Below, piece after piece: positions 1 through 6,902 of a DNA stretch of 9,964 nt. The position numbers and the translations under genes were made by a program. This DNA is from CAZBGL01 sp964491375 (lineage in GTDB: Bacteria; Desulfobacterota; Deferrisomatia; Deferrisomatales; Deferrisomataceae): assembly GCA_964491375.1 (NCBI GenBank), contig CAZBGL010000183.1:1-9964 (forward strand). Reading direction: 5' to 3'. Each line of letters begins with the position of its first letter. Position 1 is the stretch's first letter. The notes beneath the pieces are model-generated. The model did not search any database. It was not told where the DNA came from and saw nothing but the letters and a program-made list of their open reading frames with translations.

Positions 1-895
1 CCCGGGCCGGCTCCACCCCCAGCTCGAAGGCCACGGCCAGGGCGGCCAGGCCGTTGAGCGCGTTGTGGAGCCCGGGGACCCCCAACCGCACCTCCCCCAC
101 CTCGCGGCCGTTCCACACCACCCGGAACCGGCTGCCCGGCCCCGCGGTGCGGACGCCGGTCGCCCACACGTCGGCGTGGGGCGAAAAGCCGTAGGTGATC
201 GTGCGCTTCCGTATGCGGGGCAGCACGGCCTGCACGCGGGCGTCGTCGAGGCACGCCACCACGGCCCCGTAGAACGGCACCTTGTCGGCGAAGTCCACGA
301 ACGCCTGCTCCAGGGCTTGCTCGCTCCCGTAGTGGTCCATGTGCTCCCGGTCGATGTTCGTGATCACCGCCACCGTGGGTACCAGCCGGAGGAAACTGCC
401 GTCGCTCTCGTCCGCCTCGGCCACCAGGAACTCCCCCTGGCCGAGCCGGGCGTTGGTGCCCAGGCTGTGGAGCCTTCCGCCCACCACCACCGTGGGATCC
501 AGGCCCGCGTCGGAGAGCAGCGCAGCGACCATGGACGTGGTGGTGGTCTTGCCGTGGGCTCCGGCCACGGCCACGGCGTATTTCATCCGCATGAGTTCGG
601 CCAGCATCTCGGCCCGGGGTATGACCGGGATCATGCGCCGCTGGGCCTCCACGACCTCGGGATTGTCCGGCCGTACCGCCGAGGACACCACCACCACGCT
701 GGCCCCCTCCACGTGGGCGGGATCGTGGCCCGTGTACACGGTGGCCCCCAGGCCCGCCAGGCGCCGTGTGATCGGGGTCTCCCGGAGGTCCGATCCGCTC
801 ACCCGGTAGCCCAGGTTCAGGAGCACCTCGGCCAGGCCGCTCATGCCGATGCCGCCGATGCCCACGAAGTGGATGTGGTGGTCCTTCCGGTACAT
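1..895 (-). CDS. murC: UDP-MurNAc:L-alanine ligase MurC, 3' partial
   Basis: Cytoplasmic ligase that adds L-alanine to UDP-MurNAc, the first step of stem-peptide assembly. Translating from the ATG at 895 gives 298 residues before the window ends; full MurC proteins usually have about 450-490, so roughly the last third is outside. The N-terminus MYRKDHHIHFVGIGGIGMSG contains the UDP-binding glycine loop (11-20) and resembles deltaproteobacterial MurC. Further motifs: SSAVRPDNPE (72-81), the ATP P-loop AGAHGKTTTTS (111-121), EADESDGSF (160-168), TNIDREHMDHY (179-189), and the start of the HNxxN motif LHNALNGLAA (276-285). The AHGKTT form of the P-loop is typical of MurC and separates it from MurD, MurE and MurF. 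The reading frame is open across the whole visible part. The ribosome site GGGGAG is only three bases from the ATG, but no better in-frame start is present. Confidence 0.95.
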   Translation of the reverse strand, partial: MYRKDHHIHFVGIGGIGMSGLAEVLLNLGYRVSGSDLRETPITRRLAGLGATVYTGHDPAHVEGASVVVVSSAVRPDNPEVVEAQRRMIPVIPRAEMLAELMRMKYAVAVAGAHGKTTTTSMVAALLSDAGLDPTVVVGGRLHSLGTNARLGQGEFLVAEADESDGSFLRLVPTVAVITNIDREHMDHYGSEQALEQAFVDFADKVPFYGAVVACLDDARVQAVLPRIRKRTITYGFSPHADVWATGVRTAGPGSRFRVVWNGREVGEVRLGVPGLHNALNGLAALAVAFELGVEPAR

Positions 896-923
896 GGGCT
901 CCCCGATCGTTGCAGCCGTCCCG

Positions 924-956
924 CGCGCCCGAGAGGTCCCGGTTCCAGCGGGCGCG
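924..956 (-). repeat. GC-rich inverted repeat in the murG-murC spacer
   Basis: This is the only spacer of any size in the window (896-963, 68 bases). On the coding strand it contains two perfect 8-base arms, CGCGCCCG (949-956) and CGGGCGCG (924-931), separated by a 17-base loop. The arms could pair into a stem in the mRNA just after the murG stop codon. No T-rich run follows, so it does not look like an intrinsic terminator. It could be a stability or processing element, or simply a product of high GC content. I see no promoter-like hexamers in the spacer. Confidence 0.45.
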
Positions 957-963
957 GAAGCGC

Positions 964-2037
964 CTACTCCTCCCCTGCCAGGGCCAGCAGGTCGTCCACG
1001 ATCGCGCGGGCCGCCTCCGGCCGCGCCGAACTTCGTGCGGCACGGGCCATGCGGGCCAGCCGCTCCGTATCTTCCAACAGCTCGTCCAGAAGGCCGGCCA
1101 GGCGCTCGGGGGTGAGCTCCCCCTCGGTCAGGCACACGGCCGAGCCCTGGGCCTCGGCCGCCCGCGCGTTGTGCTCCTGGTGTCCGCCCGCCGCGTGGGG
1201 GTAGGGCACGAGCACCGCCGGCCGGCCGGCCGCCGCCAGCTCCGACACGGTGAGCGCCCCCGCCCGGGCCACCACCAGGTGAGCCCATGCGCAGGCGGCT
1301 GCCATGTCCTCCAGGTAGGCCCTCACCTCGACCCCCTCCCGCCTCCCGTACCGAGCCCTCACGGCCTCCTCGGCCCGCTCGCCGGCCTGGTGCAGCACCT
1401 CGACGGGTGTGCCCATCCGCTCCAGGGCGGCGGGCACGGTCTCGTTCAGACTCCTCGCGCCCTGGCTGCCCCCCACCACCAGCACCCGGGGCCTTTGGCC
1501 GGGTTCCGGCGGGCGGTAGGGGGGCACCCGGTGGAACGCCTCCCGCACCGGGTTTCCCGTGACACGGGTCTTCCCTCCGGGCAGGCGGCGTGCGGCGGCC
1601 GGCATGCCCGCGTATACCCGTTGCACCCGCCGGCCCAGGACCCGGTTGGCCAGACCCGGTACGGCGTTCTGCTCCTGCACGGCCGAGGGCACCCCCCGCA
1701 GTGCCGCCAGGGCGACCACCGGGAACGACACGTATCCACCCACGCCCAGGCACGCGTCCGGCCGGAACGACCGGAGGATGCGTGCCGCGTCCGCAAAGCC
1801 CAGGGCCAGCAGCCCGAGGGAACGCAGGATCCCCACGGGCCCCTTCCCTAGGAAGCCTCCGCCCCGTACGGGCCGGAACTCCAGCCCCAGCCGGGGCAGC
1901 ACCCGGGCCTCGAGCCCCCGGGTGCTGCCGGCGAACAGCACCCGGTGGCCGCCGGGGCGTGCCAGGAGTTCCTGGGCCACGGCCACGCCGGGGTAGAGGT
2001 GGCCGCCGGTACCGCCGCCGGCGATCAGGAGGCGCAC
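964..2037 (-). CDS. murG: UDP-GlcNAc:lipid I GlcNAc transferase MurG
   Basis: Peripheral membrane glycosyltransferase (GT28, GT-B fold) that adds GlcNAc to lipid I on the cytoplasmic face, producing lipid II. It has 357 residues, the usual length. The start is GTG at 2037, within the ftsW 3' end, with GGAAGG and a 7-base spacer; it gives the classic N-terminus with the glycine-rich loop GGGTGGHLYP at 7-16. Other motifs: GVGGYVSFP (98-106), QEQNAVPG (121-128), GNPVR (161-165), the second glycine loop GGSQGARSLN (189-198), and the UDP-GlcNAc binding stretch from RAGALTVSEL (258-267) to HAAGGHQEHNAR (281-292), which holds E266 and Q287. The acceptor- and donor-binding residues known from E. coli MurG have visible counterparts. 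The loop before the HQ motif has two glycines where acidic or polar residues are common. The gene ends with TAG, and a 68-base spacer separates it from murC. Confidence 0.97.
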   Translation of the reverse strand: MRLLIAGGGTGGHLYPGVAVAQELLARPGGHRVLFAGSTRGLEARVLPRLGLEFRPVRGGGFLGKGPVGILRSLGLLALGFADAARILRSFRPDACLGVGGYVSFPVVALAALRGVPSAVQEQNAVPGLANRVLGRRVQRVYAGMPAAARRLPGGKTRVTGNPVREAFHRVPPYRPPEPGQRPRVLVVGGSQGARSLNETVPAALERMGTPVEVLHQAGERAEEAVRARYGRREGVEVRAYLEDMAAACAWAHLVVARAGALTVSELAAAGRPAVLVPYPHAAGGHQEHNARAAEAQGSAVCLTEGELTPERLAGLLDELLEDTERLARMARAARSSARPEAARAIVDDLLALAGEE

Positions 2038-3128
2038 CGCAGGCCCTTCCGGGCCAGGCCGGCCAGTATCCCGGCAGCCGTCAGGTCCACCACCCAGCCC
2101 GTGCCCCCGTAGGAGAGGAAGGGGAACGGCAGGCCCTTGGTGGGCAGACACCCGGTCACCACCAGGGCGTTCAGCCCGGCCTGGAGCCCCAGCCACACCG
2201 CGATACCCGTGGCCAGGAGCCGCCGGTACGGGTCCTCCTGGTGCCACGCGATCCGGAACCCACGGAGCACGAGCAGGGCGAACAGACCCAGCACCGCGGC
2301 CACCCCCACGAATCCCGCCTCCTCGGCCCACACGCTCAGGATGAAGTCGGTGTGGGCCTCGGGGAGGTAGTAAAGCTTCTGCTGGCCAGCCCCCAGGCCC
2401 ACGCCCCAGAGCCCCCCGCTTCCGAACGCCAGGAGGCTCTGCACGAGCTGGAACCCCGCCCCCTGGGCGTGGGCCCAGGGGTCCAGGAATGCGAGGATCC
2501 GCTCCCGCCGGAACGGGACGTACCACAGGCTGTAGACCGCCACCGGCACCGCCGGGAGGAGCCCGGCCGCGAGGTGCGCCGGCCGCACCCCGCCCACGTA
2601 CGCCACCAGGAGCACCACCGCGCCGAGCAGGGCGGCCGTGCCCAGATCCGGCTCGGCCAGGATGAGCAGCAGGGGCACCCCCGGAATCACCACGTGGGGC
2701 AGGTACCCGTAGGCGAACGACCGGATCCGGTCCCCCCGGCGGGCCAGGCTGTCGGCCAGGAACACCACCACGGCGAGCTTGGCCAGCTCCGACGGCTGGA
2801 ACCCCACGGGGCCGATCCGGAGCCACCGGTGTGCCCCCTTGACCTCCTGCCCCACCCCCGGCACCCAGGTCAGAAGGAGGAGCAACACGCTCAGGCCCAG
2901 GAGCGGGTAGGCGAGGGGGCGCAGACGCTCGGCCGGGACCCGGCTGGCCGCCAGCATGCCGGCAGCGCCCACGATCACGTACAGGACGGAGCGGACCATC
3001 AGGCCGGCCCCTCCCCGGCCCTCAACCCCGCACGCCGTGGAGTACACGAGCACGAGCCCCAGGCAGGCCAGCACGCCCGCCGTGGCGAGAATCACGGGAT
3101 CGGCCCTCCCGCCGGGTTCACGACGCAC
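2025..3128 (-). CDS. ftsW: Septal peptidoglycan glycosyltransferase FtsW (SEDS family)
   Basis: Polytopic membrane protein of the SEDS family that polymerises lipid II glycan strands at the division site with its partner FtsI. It has 367 residues and about ten hydrophobic segments; it is shorter than E. coli FtsW (414), which has a longer N-terminal tail. The preferred start is GTG at 3128, inside the murD 3' end, with GGAGG and a 7-base spacer. A second GTG at 3095 also has a good ribosome site and would shorten the protein by 11 residues without touching the first membrane segment. Motifs: GAHRWLRIGPVGFQPSELAK (98-117), AEPDLGTA (158-165), PEAHTDFILSVWAEEAGF (256-273) containing D261, the likely equivalent of the essential Asp of E. 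coli FtsW, and LPFPFLSYGGT (333-343). FtsW is preferred over RodA because of the position between murD and murG. It overlaps murG by 13 bases. Confidence 0.96.
   Translation of the reverse strand: MRREPGGRADPVILATAGVLACLGLVLVYSTACGVEGRGGAGLMVRSVLYVIVGAAGMLAASRVPAERLRPLAYPLLGLSVLLLLLTWVPGVGQEVKGAHRWLRIGPVGFQPSELAKLAVVVFLADSLARRGDRIRSFAYGYLPHVVIPGVPLLLILAEPDLGTAALLGAVVLLVAYVGGVRPAHLAAGLLPAVPVAVYSLWYVPFRRERILAFLDPWAHAQGAGFQLVQSLLAFGSGGLWGVGLGAGQQKLYYLPEAHTDFILSVWAEEAGFVGVAAVLGLFALLVLRGFRIAWHQEDPYRRLLATGIAVWLGLQAGLNALVVTGCLPTKGLPFPFLSYGGTGWVVDLTAAGILAGLARKGLRCAS
3105..3109 (-). promoter_or_regulatory. Possible ribosome binding site for an alternative ftsW start (GTG 3095)
   Basis: A second GGAGG lies 9 bases upstream of the in-frame GTG at 3095, just after the murD stop. 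It may be coincidental, since it falls in the codons for Gly-Gly-Arg, but it makes the shorter ftsW start a real alternative. Confidence 0.35.
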
Positions 3129-4467
3129 GGCCGTCCCTCCGCTCCACCTCCCCCCGACACAGGCTCTGGAACGTCCGGCCCCGCTCCTCGTACCCGGAGA
3201 ACCGGTCGAAGCTCGAGCACGCGGGTGCCAGGAGCACGGTATCTCCCGGTTGGGCCGCCTCCACGGCGCGGGCCACGGCTTCCGGCCACCCCGGCGCGAT
3301 CTCCACGGGAACCACGCCGCCCACCGCGCGAGCCACGTCGGCCGCCGCCTCGCCCACCAGCACGGCCCGCCGCACCCGGCCGGCCGCGGCCGGGGCCAGG
3401 GGGGTGAAGTCCTGTCCCTTGCCCCGGCCACCGGCCACCCACACCACCGGCGGCTCCACCGCCCGGAGGGCGGTGCGGGCGGCCGCCACGTTGGTGGCCT
3501 TGGAGTCGTCCACGAACCGGATCCCGCGCCATTCCAGGAAGGGCTCGAGCCGGTGGGCCGGAGGACGCAGGGTGCGCACGCACTCCCACGCCCGGGCCAC
3601 GTCCGCGCCCACCCACGCGGCGGCCAGACAGGCGGCCAGGGCATTGACCCGGTTGTGGAGCCCGATCGCCCGGAACGGTTCCACCCCCACCCTCACACCG
3701 TCCGCACCCGGCAGGCAGAACACCGCCTCCTCCCCTTCGAACCACGCCCCCGCGGGCAGGGGACGGCTCGCCGACACGCCCAGGAGCACGGCTCGGCCGT
3801 CCCGTCCCATCTCCCAGGCAACCGGGTCGTCGGCGTTCACCACGGCCGCGTCGCCCGGGCCCTGGTTCTGGAAGATCCGCGCCTTGGACGCGTGGTAGTG
3901 GTCCAGGTCCGGGTGCCAGTCCAGGTGGTCCGGGGCCACGTTCAGGAGCACGGCCACCCGCGGGCGGAACCGCTCGGTCGTGGCCAACTGGAAGCTGGAC
4001 ACCTCCACCACCGCCACGTCCCACTCCCCTCCCACGGCCTCCACCAGGGGACGCCCCAGGTTCCCCCCGGCAAACACCCGCAGCCCCTGTGCCTCCAGGA
4101 TCCGGGCGCTCCAGAGGGCCACCGTGGTCTTGCCGTTGGTTCCCGTGATGGCCACCAGGGGGCACCGCAGTTCCCGGGCGGCCAGCTCCACCTCGCCCAC
4201 CACGGGGACCCCGGCCGCCCGGAAGGCCCGCCACAGGGGGTGGCGGGGCGGGATCCCCGGGCTCACCACGGCCAGTTCGTAACCGGCCGGATCCGGCGGG
4301 GCTTCCAGGAGGCGCGCTCCGAGGCTTCGCAGCTCCCCTGCGGAGGGCACGGTGTCCCATTGCCGGTCGTCCCACACTTCCACCCGTGCCCCCCGACCCG
4401 CCAGGAAGCGGGCGGCCGCCGACCCGCTTCTTCCGGCACCCACCACGAGCACTCGGCAGCCGGTCAC
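3118..4467 (-). CDS. murD: UDP-MurNAc-L-alanine:D-glutamate ligase MurD
   Basis: Cytoplasmic ATP-dependent ligase that adds D-glutamate to UDP-MurNAc-L-Ala. It has 449 residues, typical for the family. The start is GTG at 4467; its ribosome site AGGTGA includes the mraY stop codon, which fixes this start and suggests coupled translation. The N-terminal domain begins with the nucleotide-binding-like turn VLVVGAGRSG (6-15). Then come SPGIPPRHP (69-77), the P-loop GTNGKTT (109-115), VEVSSFQL (154-161), NVAPDHLDWH (176-185), the probable carbamylated lysine K195 in ASKARIF, and HNRVNALAA (271-279). The C-terminal domain has AHRLE (304-308), DDSKATN (320-326), GGRGKGQDF (346-354) and APACSSFDRFSGYEERG (414-430), the region that holds D-Glu. 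No expected motif is missing. Its last 11 bases overlap the preferred ftsW start. Confidence 0.97.
   Translation of the reverse strand: MTGCRVLVVGAGRSGSAAARFLAGRGARVEVWDDRQWDTVPSAGELRSLGARLLEAPPDPAGYELAVVSPGIPPRHPLWRAFRAAGVPVVGEVELAARELRCPLVAITGTNGKTTVALWSARILEAQGLRVFAGGNLGRPLVEAVGGEWDVAVVEVSSFQLATTERFRPRVAVLLNVAPDHLDWHPDLDHYHASKARIFQNQGPGDAAVVNADDPVAWEMGRDGRAVLLGVSASRPLPAGAWFEGEEAVFCLPGADGVRVGVEPFRAIGLHNRVNALAACLAAAWVGADVARAWECVRTLRPPAHRLEPFLEWRGIRFVDDSKATNVAAARTALRAVEPPVVWVAGGRGKGQDFTPLAPAAAGRVRRAVLVGEAAADVARAVGGVVPVEIAPGWPEAVARAVEAAQPGDTVLLAPACSSFDRFSGYEERGRTFQSLCRGEVERRDGRAS
3136..3140 (-). promoter_or_regulatory. Ribosome binding site for the upstream ftsW start (GTG 3128)
   Basis: GGAGG lies 7 bases upstream of GTG 3128, inside the murD coding region. 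The spacing is near ideal, which supports this as the main ftsW start and the 11-base overlap with murD. Confidence 0.6.
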
Positions 4468-4471
4468 GGCG

Positions 4472-4477
4472 TCACCT
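4472..4477 (-). promoter_or_regulatory. Ribosome binding site for murD overlapping the mraY stop codon
   Basis: AGGTGA contains the TGA stop of mraY, and the AGGTG core sits 5 bases before the murD GTG start. A terminating ribosome would cover this site, which fits translational coupling of mraY and murD. Confidence 0.6.
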
Positions 4478-5548
4478 GAGCTTGAGGGTGCCCAGGCCCA
4501 AGAGGGCCAGGATGATGGAGACGATCCAGAACCGCACGATGATCTTGGGCTCGGCCCAGCCCTTCAGTTCGAAGTGGTGATGGATCGGGGCCATCCGGAA
4601 GACCCGTTTGCGCCGGGTCTTGTACGAGGCCACCTGGATCACCACGCTCAGGGTTTCGAGCACGAACACCCCGCCCACGAGCGCCAGCACGATCTCGAAC
4701 TTGCTCACCACGGCCACGGCCCCCAGGGCCCCTCCCAGGGCCAGGCTGCCCACGTCGCCCATGAACACCTGGGCCGGGTAGGCGTTGTACCAGAGGAACC
4801 CGAGGGCCGCTCCGGCCATGCCCGCGCAGAACACGGCGAGTTCCCCGGCCCCGGGCACGTACGGAATCTGGAGGTACTGGGCGATCCGGGCGTGGCCGGC
4901 CGCGTAGGTAAAAATGAGGTAGGTGAGGCTCGCGGTGATGACCGGACCGATGGCCAGACCGTCCAGCCCATCGGTGAGGTTCACGGCGTTTCCGGCGCCC
5001 ACCACCACGAACACGGCGAACGGGATATACGCCCAGCCCAGATCGGGTCGAACGTTCTTGAAGAACGGCACGGCCAGCCGCGTGTCGAACCCGGGCAGGG
5101 CCCACAGGGCGGCGCACCCGGCCGTGGCAACCGCCACCAGGCCCAGCATCTTGGCCCGCGCCGAAAGGCCCTTTGCGTTGCGCCGGGTGACCTTGAGGTA
5201 GTCGTCGGCGAAGCCCACGGCGCCGAACCCCAGGGTGATCCCCAGCACGATCCACACCCGGGGTTCCCACGGGTCCGCCCAGGCCAGGGTGGCGGCTGCC
5301 AGGCCCAGCAGGATCAGCACCCCCCCCATGGTGGGCGTGCCCTCCTTGGACCGGTGTTGGGGTGGGCCGTCGTCCCGCACGGCTTGGCCCACCCGCAGGC
5401 TCCGGAGCCACCGGATCACCGGGGGGCCCAGCAGCAGCGCGATCAGGAGCGCCGTGAGCATCCCCAGCACGCTCCGGAACGTGATGTACCGGAACACGTT
5501 CAGGGGGCCGATCGCCTCGTGAAGTGCGTACAGGATCCGGTAGAGCAC
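4472..5548 (-). CDS. mraY: Phospho-N-acetylmuramoyl-pentapeptide transferase MraY
   Basis: Integral membrane enzyme that transfers phospho-MurNAc-pentapeptide from UDP to undecaprenyl phosphate, making lipid I on the inner face of the cytoplasmic membrane. It has 358 residues (E. coli 360) and about ten predicted membrane segments. The start is GTG at 5548, one base after the murF stop, with GGAG and a 7-base spacer inside the murF 3' end. The N-terminus aligns well with E. coli MraY. Motifs: DDGPPQHRSKEGTPTMGG around 59-76, the catalytic aspartates D115 and D116 in GFADDYLKV, NLTDGLDGLA at 190-199, the catalytic D265 in VFMGDVGSLALGG, and the histidine cluster H323-H325 in MAPIHHHFELKGW. All the polar residues expected for Mg2+ and nucleotide binding are present. 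It ends in KLR, much as E. coli MraY ends in KVR. murD starts four bases downstream. Confidence 0.98.
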   Translation of the reverse strand: MLYRILYALHEAIGPLNVFRYITFRSVLGMLTALLIALLLGPPVIRWLRSLRVGQAVRDDGPPQHRSKEGTPTMGGVLILLGLAAATLAWADPWEPRVWIVLGITLGFGAVGFADDYLKVTRRNAKGLSARAKMLGLVAVATAGCAALWALPGFDTRLAVPFFKNVRPDLGWAYIPFAVFVVVGAGNAVNLTDGLDGLAIGPVITASLTYLIFTYAAGHARIAQYLQIPYVPGAGELAVFCAGMAGAALGFLWYNAYPAQVFMGDVGSLALGGALGAVAVVSKFEIVLALVGGVFVLETLSVVIQVASYKTRRKRVFRMAPIHHHFELKGWAEPKIIVRFWIVSIILALLGLGTLKLR

Positions 5549-5549
5549 G

Positions 5550-6902
5550 TCAGGACTCCAGCGCCTCGGCCACGGCCTCGAGCCCGAGGGCCCGGCTGCC
5601 CTTGATGAGCACCCAGTCCCCGGGCCGGAGGACCCGTCCCAAGGCCGCGGCCAGTGCCTCGCGGTCCTCGTACATCCAGACCCGGTCGGGGGGGAGGCCC
5701 GCCTGGGTCGCCGCCTCCCGGACCGACACCGTGGCCGGGCCGAGGAGGTGAAGCTCGTCCACTCCGTACCGGACGGCCGCTCGGCCCACGGCCTCGTGCC
5801 CCTCCCGGCACAGGGCGCCCAGTTCTCGCATCTCTCCGAGCACGGCCACCTTCCGGGCGCCCCCGGCCAGTTCGGCCAGGGTCTCCAGGGCCGCCTCCAC
5901 GGCCCTGGGGTTGGCGTTGTAGCAGTCCACGAGCAGACGCACGCCCGAGCGGGTGGTCCGGACCTCGGCCCGGAGCCGCGGGAGGCGCACCCCGGCCCAG
6001 GCCTCCTCCGGGGCCTTCACCGCCGCCCCCAGGGCCTGTACCGCAGCGAGGGCGGCCAGGGCGTTCAACGCGTTGTGTCGGCCGGGGAGGGGCAGGCGGA
6101 TCTCCTTCCCCTCCGCCCGGAACACGCACCCCTGCAGCCCCCGGGGGGCGTAGTCCTCGCCCCGGACATCGGCGCCGGGCTCCCACCCGAAGGTGACGGT
6201 TCGCACCCCCTTCGGAGGGGACAGCCGCGGGTCGCCGTGGGGCAGCACGAGCACTCCTCCCGGCCGCAGTCCGCGAACGATTTGCATCTTCTCCCGGATC
6301 ACCCCTTCGAGGCCGCCCAGGCCCTCGGTGTGGCACGGCGCCACGTTGGTGATCACGGCCACGTCCGGCTCGGCGATCCGGGACAGGTCGGCCATCTCGC
6401 CGGGTTCGCTCACCCCCAGTTCCAGCACGGCCACGGCTTCGTCCCCGGTGGCCCGGAGCAGGCTCAGGGGCACACCCACCCGGTTGTTCCAGTTGCCGGG
6501 GCTCGTGAGCACCGGGAGGCCCGCCGCGCGCACCAGGGCCGAGGCCAGCTCCTTGGTGGTGGTCTTGCCGGCGCTCCCGGTCACGGCGATCACCCGCAGC
6601 CCGGCCTTGTGCCGGGCCAGGCGTCCCAGGTCCCCGAGGGCCTTCAGGGTGTCCGGCACGACCACGGCGGCCAGGCCCTCGGGCACCGGACCCCGCGCCA
6701 CCACGGCGCCGGCCGCGCCGGCCCGAAGGGCGTCCTCCAGGTAGTCGTGGCCGTCGTGCCGGGGGCCCTTCAGGGCCACGAAGAGCTCCCCCTCCCGGAG
6801 GGTCCGGGAGTCCGTGGCCACGCCCCGGAACTCCCGGTCCAGGGGGCCGGACAGGTGGCGTCCGGCCGTGGCCCGGAGCACCTCGGACAGCGTGAACCTC
6901 AT
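5550..6902 (-). CDS. murF: UDP-MurNAc-tripeptide:D-Ala-D-Ala ligase MurF
   Basis: Cytoplasmic ligase that adds D-alanyl-D-alanine to complete UDP-MurNAc-pentapeptide, the last soluble precursor. It has 450 residues, the normal length. The ATG at 6902 overlaps the murE stop by four bases and is preceded by GGGAG with an 8-base spacer. The N-terminal Mur ligase fold (DSRTLREGELFVALKG, residues 31-46) is followed by the P-loop GSAGKTTTK at 109-117, GNWNNRVGVP at 136-145, ELGVSEPGEM at 161-170, the conserved histidine H191 in CHTEG, and a probable carbamylated lysine K205 in REKMQI. The C-terminal domain shows DCYNANP at 326-332, VLGEMRELG at 354-362 and LIKGSRALGLE at 432-442. The loop at 161-170 carries Glu where E. 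coli MurF has His. The gene ends one base before mraY begins. Function is secure from the motifs and context. Confidence 0.97.
   Translation of the reverse strand: MRFTLSEVLRATAGRHLSGPLDREFRGVATDSRTLREGELFVALKGPRHDGHDYLEDALRAGAAGAVVARGPVPEGLAAVVVPDTLKALGDLGRLARHKAGLRVIAVTGSAGKTTTKELASALVRAAGLPVLTSPGNWNNRVGVPLSLLRATGDEAVAVLELGVSEPGEMADLSRIAEPDVAVITNVAPCHTEGLGGLEGVIREKMQIVRGLRPGGVLVLPHGDPRLSPPKGVRTVTFGWEPGADVRGEDYAPRGLQGCVFRAEGKEIRLPLPGRHNALNALAALAAVQALGAAVKAPEEAWAGVRLPRLRAEVRTTRSGVRLLVDCYNANPRAVEAALETLAELAGGARKVAVLGEMRELGALCREGHEAVGRAAVRYGVDELHLLGPATVSVREAATQAGLPPDRVWMYEDREALAAALGRVLRPGDWVLIKGSRALGLEAVAEALES

Noticed and set aside
924..956. Intrinsic terminator after murG
   Set aside because: Stem arms are present, but the loop is long and no T-rich run follows on the coding strand.
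65..1204. Plus-strand open frame of 379 codons at the left edge
   Set aside because: Antisense to murC and the 3' part of murG; the minus-strand frame carries all the MurC motifs.
2038..2826. Possible N-terminal extension of MurG
   Set aside because: It is ftsW read in another frame; the MurG glycine loop begins seven residues after GTG 2037, as expected.
1590..3407. Long plus-strand open frame of 605 codons opposite murG, ftsW and murD
   Set aside because: It is antisense to three well-supported genes, is rich in Pro, Gly, Arg and His, and has no recognisable domain; such frames are expected at this GC content.
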